Assembly: GCF_000003815.2 (NCBI RefSeq)
Contig: NC_049984.1
Span: forward strand, 8,554,420-8,618,419
Length of the DNA: 64,000 bases
Source of the DNA: Branchiostoma floridae
Taxonomy: Eukaryota; Chordata; Leptocardii; Amphioxiformes; Branchiostomatidae
Reading direction: 5' to 3'
The position numbers and the translations under genes were made by a program. Below the pieces are notes generated by a model that was given only the letters and a program-made list of their open reading frames with translations, had not been told where the DNA came from and did not search any database. This document shows positions 1-30,200 of the stretch, in pieces (positions within the stretch are counted from its first letter, which is position 1; every line of letters starts with the position of its first letter).

Positions 1-3000
1 ATCTCCTCTCTCTCTCACTGTCAAGTTCCCTCATCAGCTCCTGCAAAAATAGTCAAAGAGAATTAACAAGCCAGACCATACTTTCAACTCTACCCAGTAT
101 CCTATTTCACTGCTTTCACGTTAGATGGACATTTAAGTAGTATGTACTTTGGTATGACTTGATCTCATGACCTACATAATGCAATGTGAACATTTTACTC
201 ATTAGACCATTGAACCAGTAACCCCATTTGTTTCTGGGCATAAATGTAAGTGTTCAAGACATTTTCTCTTGACTCACCAGAAACTGTTTGTCTGACTCCA
301 CGTCCCGGGGATGAGGTGCTCTCATTGACACAGCCACAGCTGTTGGTCGGCTGGTGTCAGAGGGAGGGCTGGATGTGCTGGTTCCTCCTTTTCTTTGTTC
401 CTCACTGTAAGAAAATCAGACAACACCAGGCCTAAACATGCTGTCATCTATCCAAAAGCAATCTACAGAAATTGTGAAGGTTCTAACTAAAGACAAATGC
501 TTCTTATCTAATGTTCCTTATCTACATGTTTTCATAGAGTTATGTGCTTATAGGGATTGTATACTCGACATGTTCTGGATGAGAGTTTAAACAAATTGAC
601 ATTTTGACTCTTGTGCCAGTCTAAGAGAGTTTTTATCAGCACCTGGTCTGCCCCTTTTGCTGCCTTGCAAGCTCCTCCCTCCTCCTGGATGTTGCTGTGC
701 TTCGTCCTGCTGTCTTCATCTTCCTCTCCTTCCTCCTCCTGCCTGGACCAGCTTCTGTGTCACTCTCATCAGTATGGTCCACATCTAAGAAAATGTTCAA
801 CATTAAAAACAATATAAATGAATAGAACTACCAATACATATCAATGATAATTTCAGAAATTATGTCTGTAAACAATGAAAACTTATGGTGTAATGTAAGA
901 GTAATCAAAACAAAAAGTAACTAAAAAGCTTACAGAAGAGGATAAACCAATTGCAAGCTATATTTTCAGAAGGTCTTTAGCATGCATTTACATACATACC
1001 TCTTTTAGCAGGCTGTCTGGTAGGTCTTCTTTCTTGAGTGGAATCCTGCCTTTCTTGTGGTGAAGAGGAACTTGTTTTTCTGGGCTAAAACAGAATATAT
1101 ATAAATAAATAAAAATTCTGTGCTTTGGAATCAAAGATATAATCCTACTCAGTTCTTACTTTTTATAAAATAAACTATGCATTATAAGATGTCTGTAAAT
1201 TGCAGAATGAAATAACTGAGTGGCATTAAAAGAGACACGAGATGGAGAGGTCACAGGTTCAATTCCTGGCATTCATGGCCATATATTCTGTCATTAGGAA
1301 AAGCATTTTACACCACTTTCCTTACTCCACACAGATGTAAAAATTGGTATTTAGTTGGGAGGTAAAAGGCGATGGAAGGAAAGGAATGGGTGTCGTCTTC
1401 CTATACCATGCCCTAGACACAGTTGACAACAACCCAGATTGCAGGGACCTTTGCCTTGACCTATCCTAAATAATGGTGGTAATTACATTCACAATACTAG
1501 TACTCAATAGTAAAGAATCTAACCATATGAATAGTCATTCTGCTTAACACTTCTGACACACAGTTGCAGATTTACCTGTGTTTTCCCTGCATACATGAGA
1601 TGTGCCAGCTGATGCTCCAGTGTCTCTAGCCTGACCTCATGGTCCACGGACAGACGACCTCTCCCTGTCACTTTTGCCTGTAAGTTTGAGGACAATTTTT
1701 GATTTCATGAACTTTTGCCACATAAAGGTTACCACAGTAGTGCTACCCAATGTTGTTTGGCCTCTTCAAAATGCCATTTTCCTTAAAAAGGTATGAATAG
1801 AGCCAAAAGTTTAACCCATGAGAAAAAATATATGCTCTTTCACATAGTACAAAGAACAAATCAGAGCAGGTCTTTCTACTTCTAGTGTGATCCACTTCAA
1901 GGACATTGACTCTGCGAATTTCCTCAATAAGTGGCCCAAGTAGTTTGCAAATCATATGCATTTCTTCAATTTAGACAAAGGTAATGAAAACATTGCATAC
2001 AGATTATGTCATGAGTGATATCCACTGGACACCTGCTGTTAAGAGTTTGAAATGTTAATTCTTTTCCATCCCTGCACAAAAACTTGTTTTTGATGCAGAC
2101 ATGATGGGGGGGGGGCAAACTTTCATGATTCTTTATTCCTCATGAGAACGTATTTCTACGTAATACACAAAGTGGACAAAATTGAACGTTGAATAGTGCA
2201 CAAGATATAGCAGCACTATGTTACAGTTATGTGGAATAGATGCCTGCTGACCCTTGGCTCAGATGCCTGTCCACCTGCCCTTTGGACAGGTGACACGTCC
2301 ACATCAGTGCTTGTTGTGGTGACCTCCGGAGTGGTGACCGGTCGGCGGCGGAACTGCTGCAGAGCTGCTTCTATCCTGGGGAAGGCTGCTTCAAGGGGAC
2401 CCAGGTCCTGAGGTGGAGGAATCATTCATATCATTAGTGTCATCATTCTAATCCTTACAACAAAGCTTCCTATCAACTTTTAGATGTTGAATTGTATTCA
2501 TCATAATCAGTTCATTGCAAAAAAACACAATCTTTTGTACAAGCATGTGTTCAAAAAATAAACATTGGGGACCAACTGTTGAGAGAACCTACCTTTTCTT
2601 CATCAAATGTTGTATCTGATGATAACAAGTATTCCAGGTACTCTTCAAGACCTGCAGAATTTACAGAAGATTGTCACATGAGGGAGCCTTGCTCAGTATA
2701 CTAAAATCAAGGCTAGGTTTTAACCTCCTTAAATAAAATAGATGCAGTTATAGATCAGATGCATCAAGTTAGTGAATACACACTGCACCTTACAAATACA
2801 ATATCAATAGTTACCTGGAATGTCAGTAAGAGCTTCCCTCGCTGCTGGCCTGCCTCCTCTGTCCCTGCCATCTAACACTTGTACCTGCGGGACTAGACTC
2901 AGCACTGTCTCACGGTAGTCTGCAAATAATGGTGAAAAAGTGTATAATATAATGAATGAAGTATGCACACAGATATGATCAACCAAATAAAGTTTCCAAA

Positions 3001-3873
3001 GTTTTCATGTTGTCTATTTGAGTTATTTTGACAACTTGACTGTTTACATTCATGAGACTATCCCAAGTTCATACCTGGAGCAGAACAAACAGGATTGCCT
3101 TTCCCATCATGCATCAACGTGAGGTCTGTGAGATGAGTACATCCCATAAGGCATTGCACCACATGATTGATGGATGTTAGTTGGTTGCCATGGAGTTCCA
3201 CATGACTCAGTCTGTAGCCACTCCCACTGAGCTGCCTGAACCCTGAGATGTCTTCCACCTGGTTGTACGATATGTTGATCCTAGACAAAGACCTGAGAAA
3301 AAAAGATGATGTTAAGAAGGGAAGAGTTGTACTGTGAAAATCATTTAGGTACAGGTCCACAATACCAAAACACCAATGTGATGTAGTTGGTAATGTATTT
3401 GAACAGACTAACACACAAATGGATACATTCTTTTACTTCTTTTCTAACTGAAAAGTTACTTCCACCACAAAAATAAAGATTTACTTTAGAAATGATTATA
3501 ACATTATCTCTCTTGCACCTCATGTGATATATCTCTAGAAATCCCCCTGATAATATTGACATGGTTGTACTTACCTAAGCCCTTGCAGTCCGTCAACCAC
3601 CCTAATAAGATTACAAGCCAAATTTAAAGTCCTCAAGTTGACCAATGAACCGAGCCCTTCAATTCTCACGATCTGATTGGACGACAGATCCAGGTGCCTT
3701 AGGTTAACCAGGTGCTGTATGTTCTCTATTTGCGATATCTGGTTACAGTGGAGGTTGAGAACTTGTATGGACTGGGACAGTGGAACATTGCGGAGACTGC
3801 TGATGTTGGCATCTATCAGACAGAGTTCAGTTGTAGCGCCTGGTCCTGGGACATCGCGGGTAGGATGTGCCAT
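1..3873 (-). CDS. LRRCC1: LRRCC1-like leucine-rich repeat and coiled-coil centrosomal protein, 5' part
   Basis: Visible coding exons on the minus strand, in order: 3873-3575, 3292-3075, 2919-2815, 2651-2593, 2407-about 2252 (donor uncertain), 1677-1576, 1079-1000, 784-643, 404-278 and 40-1, where it leaves the window. Seen: SDS22-like LRRs (VLNLHCNQISQIENIQHLV, then LRHLDLSSNQIVRIEGL, then a third repeat), an LRR cap ending in NPVCSAPG, then LSLVPQVQVLDG. This order and wording match vertebrate LRRCC1 (leucine-rich repeat and coiled-coil domain-containing centrosomal protein 1). Further exons are charged and helical (LSVDHEVRLETLEHQLAHLM; ELMRELDSERERR), fitting the start of the long coiled coil. 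The family acts at centrioles, in spindle-pole organisation and ciliogenesis (known). The start was set at the Met of MAHPTRDVPGPG because it lies directly before the first LRR in a good Kozak context (GTGGCATGG). An alternative upstream exon near 4640-4450 is open but probably 5' UTR. The 3' half is outside the window. Confidence 0.87.
1225..1465 (+). repeat. tRNA-derived SINE-like repeat (LRRCC1 intron)
   Basis: The segment begins with a B-box-like run (GGTTCAATTCCTGG at about 1256) and continues into a body with landmarks CTTACTCCACACAGATGTAAAAATTGG, GGGAGGTAAAAGGCGATGGAAGG and CATGCCCTAGACACAGTTGAC. The same ordered landmarks recur at 49840-50085 with many substitutions. A Pol III B box followed by a shared body is typical of tRNA-derived SINEs. 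It is antisense to the host gene and not a functional tRNA gene, since no cloverleaf was found. Confidence 0.55.
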
Positions 3874-3895
3874 GCCACTCTGGCCTAATGCGAGG

Positions 3896-5579
3896 CTGTT
3901 TGATAGGAAACATATAAAAACAGTGATAAATTTCTGACTAGTATTGAGTACCATTTGGCCAAAGCTAGTGACAGGATGTTCATGTCGATAGGAATTTTTT
4001 GCCACTATTGACAACTTGGTCATTGACCTTGGATGTATCGACAGACCTGCCTGTCCCAGCTGGCTACGGACTACATGTAATGTTGAATAAAATACTAGTC
4101 TATCTACCACTCTGCTATCAGCAAGGGGCTGTGGCCTGAAATACTGAAGTACCAGAAAAAGCTGATACAATAGTGATAAGGGGCCAACATCCAGTCACCA
4201 CTCCATCAAATTATAGGATTCTGAGTTACTGGTACGAACACACAAAGACAATCCAAAACAATATCTCCTGTAGAAGTTAAAACTGCTTCCCGGAGGTAAC
4301 AAGTACAAGGTGAGAAAGAACAACCAACATTTTGTTATCATGCATGATGGCTTGAAGTTGAACGGTTATCCCATCCCGCCATGGCGGTCTTCGATATGAT
4401 TTTCAAGAAAAAGCCACATACAGAGGTTAGCCTGTGTGGGCGCTTATGCAGTCAAACAACAAAAGTACCTGGAAAAAGAAGTAAAAGGAACTGGTTGACC
4501 TGTCTTATCTCCTAGACGTCTTGGCACAAAATTGTGATCACGGACATCCCAACCGATGGAACTCAAATCTAGCGCTTCCGCATTAGGACTATCACACGTA
4601 AGAAAAGGGGGAGTTGAAAAGTTGTTTTGCACAGTTTATACGCAAAATTGGAACGCAAACTATCAATTTTATATTAAATCTATATGACAATATATCATGC
4701 TAAGGTATATTTTTGTTATTTTTGTGGATAAAAGTCAATCAGATAACATATAATTCAAAGATGACGCCCCTTCGCTCACAATGGAATAATTGTAGCTATT
4801 ACCCAGAATGCAACACAAATCGTCACCGGAACGCAAATCTTTCGCAATATTTTTGTGATTTTCTGAATATTTAGCGCAAGTTTGCAGTATATCTGTATCT
4901 CATCAACAACTGACGAACTAGGTTAGTGTCGTGAATACATTTTCGTTCACATCTTTGTGCGTTTTCAACGTTATGGTATAATTTTTGAGTGGCCATTATA
5001 TCGGGTGCCGTGGGGAGGGGGGCGATATGTCGCATGCAGTGCAACACACCACAACAAGAAATCGAAGGTGTCATACTCCGTGGAATACGTAAAACGTAAT
5101 TTTCCCATGCTAAAGCACTATCCATTACAGACGTTAGTGATGATCCCATTGACCCCTTCTCTTCTGGGCCCCTCTGCCCTCAGTCATCAGCTAATCTTCC
5201 TCTCTTCCCAAATGCTCCCATAACAAAGGGGACATAAATTCCTTGCCTTGGCTGACAAGCTCTCCAGGAGTATGTCACACTACTGACTACATGAAGGGAT
5301 GTTGATCATATTGTAGTACTTGGAAAGCAGCAATAGTGGCCAAAAATTCCCGTGTTTCTTTAGAATCTCAATAACTACTCACACACCAAAATTCAGAAAA
5401 ACAAATCAAAAGGATCTTCATCTGAGTATAGGTGCCAACCGACATGAATGAACAAACCAAAACAGTACTCCCGTTGGAGGTGAACCTTTTTCCAGATGTA
5501 TGTAACAACAAAGGTGCTGATTATCATATTCATTTCCTTTTATATAATCCTCAGCATTTGTAACAAAGCATCATCAACG
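3896..5579. promoter_or_regulatory. Head-to-head intergenic/5'UTR region between LRRCC1 and DHX38 (probable bidirectional promoter)
   Basis: LRRCC1 starts leftward at 3873 and DHX38 starts rightward at 5580. About 1.7 kb between the two start codons must contain both 5' UTRs and promoters. On the minus strand an open segment (about 4632-4470) ends in CCAG followed by GTAC and could be an untranslated first exon of LRRCC1. A GCCATGGC core lies near 4379. No TATA box was convincing. Positions about 5265-5490 are a dispersed repeat (separate entry), so the DHX38 transcription start is probably either within or downstream of it. Promoter function is inferred from geometry only. Confidence 0.45.
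5265..5490 (-). repeat. Dispersed repeat, inverted copy of the segment at 10985-11200
   Basis: The reverse complement reads GGAAAAAGGTTCACCTCCAAC, then GTTATTGAGATTCTAAAGAAAC, then CAACATCCCTTCATG. The plus-strand segment at 10985-11200 (DHX38 intron 7) carries the same landmarks in the same order (GGAAAAAGGTTCACCTCTGTT, GTTATTGAAGTCTCAAAGAAAC, GACACCCCCTTCCTG). The two copies are diverged, have no clear terminal repeats and are of unknown class. This copy sits immediately 5' of the DHX38 start codon and may contribute 5' UTR. Confidence 0.5.
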
Positions 5580-22635
<17,056 letters not shown>

Positions 22636-24203
22636 TTTTACATTGTAGAAAGATCCAGACATTGAACCCAATTTTAGCAATTGTGTTTTCTTTAGAAATG
22701 TCAATATCTATAGATTTGGTTAATCTACTGAGGACAATTATTATGATAAATGCCCTTCTTAATTTTTCACATGTAACAAGATACATCCATGGTGCAAATG
22801 TACTAGTTATGGTGAAATAGGGACCACTTGGAAACTGACTGCATGATTGTAATTTCCATAAAAATGGATTTGCCTCGAGACATTTTTTTCCAGAAAGTGT
22901 GACCAAGAGGGTAAGTTAGATATTTGCAAGAGTAAGATCTGCATAAATCAAACTAGCGTATCAAGAATTCTACTGATTAGTACAGTCAAGATATTGCTTC
23001 ACATTTATCCAGTGATGTGCTTTATCTCACACTTCTTGTGAAGTGCTATGTTTCATAGTATGTGCTGCACTGTAATGTAATGTGTGTTGTACAGATTATA
23101 TGAAATTAAAGGACTTTCATTTACTATGTTCTTTCAAGTATTTCTGAGTATTCAGCACCAAGGACAGGGATAGTGAGCCTTATTCAGTACAAGGATACTG
23201 GGACAGGAATATGGGGTAGTGAGGCACATACAGTACTAAGGACAGGGGTATCGAGGCACATACAGTACTAAGGACAGGGGTATCGAGGCACATTCAGTAC
23301 TGAGGAAAGGGGTAGTGAGGCACATTCAGTGCTAAAGACGGGTAGTGAGGCCAAGGACAGGTAGTGTGGCCCATTCAGTACCAAGGACAGGGATACAAGG
23401 CCCATTCAGTACTAAGGACAGGTATACCGGTTTTAAGGGCCATTTAGTAAAGGTAAAGATAGCAAAGCCCATTCAGGCCAAATCTGTGATACCTTGTATT
23501 TGGATATTTCACATTGCATTCTACACATTTTCTAATCTTTCAACTGCATTCTAGTTTGTTAATTTATCATATCCAGTTACTTTTGATTCACACAGCTAGC
23601 ACCAATCTTTGCCCTGTTGACAAACACCAATAAGGATAATCAAGAATAATCATTCATGAGTACTTAACAAGTAGCCTGTGTAATTCACCATTATCGTTCC
23701 TTTCATCTGCTCATAGTGGTGTGAAGACTAGCTGGCTACTGCCTACCCTTGTCCTAGCAGCAGTATAATCAAATACTGGATATGCTACTATAGAGCTTTC
23801 CTCACAATTAGCACATAACGCATCCTCACATCAACAACAGAGTCATTGTACCAGCTCACATGGTCAAGCATTTCTCCGTCCTCAGCTCATGTTGACATGA
23901 CCTGTTCTACCATTTCAGACACTAGTTAGTGGCTATTCAACTTTCGGCATAAAGCTTTTTTATCCGAATGTGTTTTTAAAATACATTTTGAAAGGAAACT
24001 GTTCTCCAACTCAAATAATTAGACTCGTGAGATGCAGAACCTTTGACTTAATTGCTCAGTCCTTTCCAATTACAAAATGTACTAGTATTCTGTCAACCGA
24101 ATGGGGATCCAACGGCCTTTGACCCATCAAAAATTCCAGCGAGTCTATTAGTTCTTCATAATGCTATTCGACTTCGTTATATTGAATTCTCATTCTTCAG
24201 TGT
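22636..24203. other. DHX38 3'UTR and intergenic spacer before the convergent SMYD gene
   Basis: After the DHX38 stop there is AT-rich sequence with an ATTAAA near 23105 that could end the DHX38 transcript. A minisatellite follows (separate entry), then unremarkable spacer to the SMYD stop codon at 24204. I see no other coding exon here. Confidence 0.5.
23150..23475 (+). repeat. Minisatellite of degenerate ~33-37 bp units
   Basis: At least eight units of the form GGCACATACAGTACTAAGGACAGGGGTATCGA, with variants CCCATTCAGTACCAAGGACAGG and GCACATTCAGTACTGAGGAAAGG. The best conserved adjacent pair is at about 23222-23290. It lies just downstream of the likely DHX38 polyadenylation site. Confidence 0.8.
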
Positions 24204-27200
24204 TTAATGGTCCATGTTGGGACATCCACATTCCACTAACAGGCTGTCGATCTCCTTGGCCACACATTCTGCCAGCATGTCGCTGACGTCCTGTACCAGA
24301 CCGCTTTCCTCTCCACTGGTAATAGTTAATGTTGTTTTGGCCTGGAAAAAATGTGCAATTTTCTGTCTTTAGCTTTGGCTTTTCACAAAATGAAATTACA
24401 CAAACTAAAGAAATTTATAGACATACCCTTCCCACGAATTACACCATTAAATTAAATGTACTCAACAGCTGATCGAAAGTAGACTTTTCCAGACAGTTAA
24501 ACATATGCCCCTGCAGCCCCATAGCAAGTTGGTAGGAGGGGGGGGGGGGGGCAAACATACATCACTTCTTCCTTACATCACAGGCTATCTGCCATCAAAA
24601 AATCCAGATCATAGCATGTCCAGGTTAAAAGATACAAAAAGTTCTTCTGCAGTACCAAAGTCACATACCAGGGGTCCCAAAATCGACCTGACCTTCGTCT
24701 TTCCAACACCTACCCACAAACCAATTATCATTACAATCTATCAAGAGGTTCTACAGTTGTGCTGGCCACAAATATCCGAAAATACAGGCAGAAAGACACA
24801 CACAGACACCAAACACACCAAAAACCATACCTCCATTTTTCATGGACGTAATGAGTCACTGATCTACATCGCCCACTTACCTGTCGGAGATAAGGCAGGG
24901 CTGCTGATTGGTCACCCAGTCTGTAGTACGNNNNNNNNNNNNNNNNNNNNNNNNNNNNNNNNNNNNNNNNNNNNNNNNNNNNNNNNNNNNNNNNNNNNNN
25001 NNNNNNNNNNNNNNNNNNNNNNNNNNNNNNCCCAAGCTTGGTTCCACTTTCGCGTTACAAAACCACAGCATGTTGAGTACCATATATGACAGGAACTTTA
25101 GACGGTACTGAATTGCCCACTAATAATCCATGATGGCAATGCAGTCTAGAACGGACGGAAGATGTACACGAAAGGTTTCGCTTCTTGCGAAACTAACGTT
25201 AACGACGATAGTCATAGTACAAATGGAATACGTCTATTTTCCATCACCAAAATTGAATAGCCGTTTTAGATGGTTAGGTCCCAACATCCGGTTCACGAGC
25301 GAAAGAAAGATGTTTGTTTCAGTGGCCGTTTTACTTGACGACTATTTGGACAAACTAATTGTGAAAAGGATATCCTCTGCCTGTTCCTTGTCTAGGATGT
25401 TGTCGGCATACTCGATGAGAATATCCATCTCTTCGTAGAAGTCAGCGTCAAAGTTGGCAAACCCGCAAGACTCGCACGTTTTAAACACCCCATCTGTGGA
25501 GCGAAATGTGGACTTTATTATAGTCTGTGGACTGTACATCACAACAGGCAGTGAGAGAATTCCAATCAGCGGTTCAACAAGTGACAGCGTGGTTGTAAGG
25601 TCGTCAAATCAATGGATTTTAATGGTGTGGGCACGGCGGGGCTATGGAATCGCAAGCTGATAAGAGCGCAAGTGAGGACGGCATGACCATGGGTGTGTAC
25701 AGGGCGGTTTGGTTATAGCGAATTTTTGTGGCTTTACCGCCACTTTTCCGTCATTGCGGACACGCGGACATAACGTGTTATACCTCAGATGAAAGACAAA
25801 CTACAGTACATAGACTACCTGCATTCGGAGCTACCCCTTCGGAGCAGTCGGGACACTTAACGCACCGCATCAGCCGATCCTGCAAAGGAAACGAAGATTC
25901 TAGACTATCTGAAATACCTATATCATAAAAGGGGTGAATATGAAGTCAATAAAGATGTCATTCAGACAAATCTTCGCGAAATCGCGTCCTATGTTTACAA
26001 GGCTGTACGTGTATAGATATTATAACAGAACGTAATATTAATCCGCGGAGGCAGGACTCATGTATCTATCAATTATCAGTGGGAAAGTCATCTATCAACA
26101 TTGAACAGCTGCAGACACGTCATGATATTGATCCTTGGCTTGCATGGTACCTCAGTTGCACTGTGTTATCAGGTATGTACAGAGAGTTACCGTAGTTAAG
26201 TTACAATAGAATTAATCGTGCTTTCTGTTGGATGTATGGTAAATGTTGTATCATAATTTTATCCATTGCATACAACTTCCGATTTCACAACATGAACATC
26301 GTCCTTATATCTGCAAGCATAAACTTATACGATACGTTTTGCCGAAGTGCTTGTACATACACGTTCTGTGTTCCGACAGTCTGCACACTGGCAGAGGAAG
26401 TGGTAGGTTTTGAGAAGCTTCTCTTGTCTCTTCGCGGTGGGCAGCAGGGGCGGAATGTAGCCATGGAATATCTAAGAAACATGAAACATTGTTCCAGGAC
26501 CGTCATTGTTTCGATAATAGTGTTGCTTTCATTACTTTGTTGTAACTATTCGAAATTCACATTCTCTTACGCAGAGCCTCTTCCACGACCAGTACAACAT
26601 ACTTTGTGGAGGTTCTGCTAGACCGGGCTGAGGTTTCCACCATATTGTTATATGTGGGCGCAGCCTCTAACAAGCAAGCTGACAGCCAATCAGTGAACTG
26701 GCTTCAAACAAAGAAAGTATTTAGGCGACACTTTAATCAGCTGGTAGTTGGTTACAAAAGTGAAAAAACTTAGTCCAATCTATTATTTAAACACCACAAT
26801 ATACATTGTATCTAAGATTCATTCTATTGTCGACTCCCAGTGGTGAGATAGTGGAGATAAAACTTCAGGTGCCTGCGTGCATTCTCACCTGTTCTCCAGG
26901 CCGGATGAATTCATTAGCCCGGATCTGTATCTGCGGTCCGTAGAACATGCCGATACAGTTGGATTTGCAGCTGTGGTTGATCATGGAGGCCCTGGACACA
27001 CAACGAAAACAGACTGAACGACCTGGTCCAAGGTAACAAAACAATTATTTTTCATTGTAACTCATGAAAGTTGACACTTTTTACCTTCGTGAAAAATGAA
27101 GGGACAATTTGTTTGTGTCTGTTTCCGTTTCCAGATAATTGTGATCAGCATAACTTAAGAAGGGTTAGATGGATTGTTATTACCATATTTCTTATGTGGC

Positions 27201-30200
27201 TAGGTCTTTGTAAGACAAAGGTCATGGTCAATTATGGACCTGCAGACGGTTTACGTTCTGCCTTGGTACTGCAATAGAACTTCCCGTATTGTGTATGTGC
27301 GTTTTGTCCTGGACATGCTAAGATATTGTTGTGTACTTGGAAATATGAACATCTACAGAAGAACTAGTACTTACTGTGGATATACTCCAATCCCTATTGA
27401 GCACATGTTCTCGTCCAGGATCGCAAAGCTGTTTGACGCGATCTGGTAGAAGGAATACACAGAGCGCAATCGTATTGTGTAATATTATATTCGTAGACAA
27501 AATGTTTACAGAGAGACGAAAAACAGAGAAAAGTCTGTATGTCTGTATAACGTCTCACTGATATATATAGGTAATCAATTGAATGGAGAAGTCGAAGTCA
27601 GGGGTTTGGCTTTGGTCCAATGTTGTAGACAGGTAGGTTGACTCATGACTACAGCCATGTACAGCCACACAGGTCGTTAGGGATACCCATTTAGAGCGTG
27701 TTTCATACAGCGTTATTCTTCTTATAAGCGCTTCGCCAAGACATCATTCTTTCATACTGTAGCTGGTTGGTTATGCTTCTTTGAGTTTGAGATGACAACA
27801 TTATCTACAAAACCAAGGGAATATTGACAGTTCATGCATACAAAACGCTTTAAGACTTTCTGTAGAGTTGACTCACTTTGCCGTAGATCTCCTCCATAAA
27901 GGCCCGATCTGGTAATGCTTCTTTCTCCATGTGCTGAGACAGGCACTCCATTTTAGAGTCGAGGCTCGTGATTCCTTCCTCACAATTCTTTAATGTCTCG
28001 ACATCTATGAACGTTGTAAGGACATTGGAAATATAATTATGTACTATGAGACATATACTATCAAACATGGATATGGCAACGAACTATATGTTATATGTTT
28101 ACTAAAATGTTTTGCCATTCGGTTAGTGGTAAAGATCCTAACCCCCATTGTACATAGTGTCGGTGGTGTGGGAGGGTTTGCCAAGACCTTCATTTGTGCA
28201 CTTATACACTGCTAAACCGGACCGAGGTTTCCACGTTTGTGGGCGTGGCATTAAGTCAATCGGAGAATCGACTCAAACCTGAAGAAAGTATTGGGGCAAT
28301 TCTCTGATTGGCAAACAGATAAACAACGTTTGTGGAACTTCCCAGGTATATTGTATAAGTTGGGGCGGGTTCTTGGTATACGTAGGTGAATAGGATCCAC
28401 TTACTCGAGACCAGACTGCTCAGTGGCCCCAGTGCCCCCATGTCCGTCTTTCTAGCATGCTGAAAGTGAAAATGAATTTAGAATAAGTATGAACATGAAA
28501 TGGCTAAGTCTCAGCACAACTATTCAAATATTCTAGAGAGTAATGTGTTACATGATCATACGACTGGGGAGGGACTGGGGCTTCAATGACAAGCTCTTCT
28601 CGTTTCTTTTGTGACATGAAGTCACATTCCTACTTGTTTAGTAGAGTTAAGTACCATATAATTTTGCATTCGCATATACATGTATAAGGCATGATGATAG
28701 ACTCTATGCTGTTTGTAGTTCGAAAGGTTGTGTCGCGTAGAAGATATCGTATTCAACGGATGAAATTCTGATGAGCGTTGACCAAACAGCCAACAGACAC
28801 CATGATGGATTCTACTGTAACCACTAGGAAAACAACTCCAGTACATGTCCTCAACTAGGACATTATGCTGATTATAGGTAACGAGGACCTAGTTATCGTT
28901 GACAATTGACTTGATTATTGACAAATGCCAACAATTCACCAGCCAGATTGATGGTCAGGAGTACCGCACATTGCACAGTTGACAGTGCACAGTATATTGC
29001 AGTTATCAAAGCAAATGATTTCTGTTACCATTTTATACAGGATCCGGCCCATGACTCGCAGGTGTTCAGGCAGGTTCATCAGACGGCTGTACCCGCGACA
29101 CTCGGGAGTGTGGTGGAACTTGGCTGTTTTCTGAAAGGACAGACGGTTATAAGGATGGAACCAATCCTAACTGTCCATCACAATTAGCAGTTCAACCAAC
29201 ATAACTGCAATTATAGCATGGCAATTAGCAATATGACCAATGAAAGAGTGGCTATACATGTACATACGTGGAATACTTGTTACCTTTATCATATACTTGA
29301 GAATCAACTAAATGATTTTAATCATTTACGACTGAAAGCATGGACTCAATTAAAATTGAGTCCATGCTTTCAGTCGTTTTTTTTTGCAAAGACTTTTTTC
29401 AAGAAAATGTAAAGAAGTAGACTGACAGCGATAAACACAAAATAACGCGAAATACAATAAACTACATAAAAACCGAGACAAGTTCGAAATACAACTAGAG
29501 ATCATAAGTTGATGTTTAGTATAGAGTTTTTAAATCAAAGTTCCTTAATTTCCCCGATGCTTCTCCAGCTTCTGTCTTTTGGTAGAGGAACATAAACTCA
29601 AAGTGTAAATGTTTAAAACTTCTAGATCTAAAATGAATACTCGTTTGTATGTTTGTTTGATCATTTCTTGGCCTTGGTTGCGGCCATATCTTCGGCAAGG
29701 ACATTATATACCGAGGAAGACCCACTAAACTGCCCATTGTAATTTATATACCTCCCAAGCACACGACAGATACCTTGCACTCCTCGTTGCAATATTTAGC
29801 TGTCCGGCAGGCGTCACAACTGACAGAAGTTTCTAGTCTGTTGGCAAAAAAGCAAAAGGCAACATACATGTGACTCCATAGAGCATGACATGACAAAGCA
29901 TTGTAGAAAAAGGAGACTTTTTCCTCATTTATAACATTAAAGAATGACACAAATTGCATGCAAGAAATACTGCAATACACTACAAAGGAGAGCTTTTATG
30001 TAGACATAACGTGCGGACAACATGTTCATTCGATTTATAAGCTGCATGTATTATTTCTCAGTTCAAACAGTATACCAAAAGATTTTTATACTGCCTATCG
30101 GTTTTGGCTTCTCGAATGTTGACATGCATAAATCGCATCGAGATGTTCCACTCTTGTTATATTCCGGCGCGGTCACATTTGTCGAAGGCCGTCATTCCGT

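Noticed and set aside
3571-4170. Long minus-strand frame taken as one LRRCC1 exon from 4170
   Set aside because: Only 3873-3575 matches the family. The upstream part has no similarity and is separated by a good acceptor (CAAACAG) at 3896.
24625-24650. Minus-strand TCTTTTAACCTGGAC as acceptor and branch point for the U12 candidate intron
   Set aside because: It lies within a dispersed repeat copy, matches the branch consensus poorly, and the following frame stops within a few codons.
24501-25089. 194-residue plus-strand frame spanning the N run
   Set aside because: It depends on translating Ns and lies antisense to the SMYD exon and a dispersed repeat.
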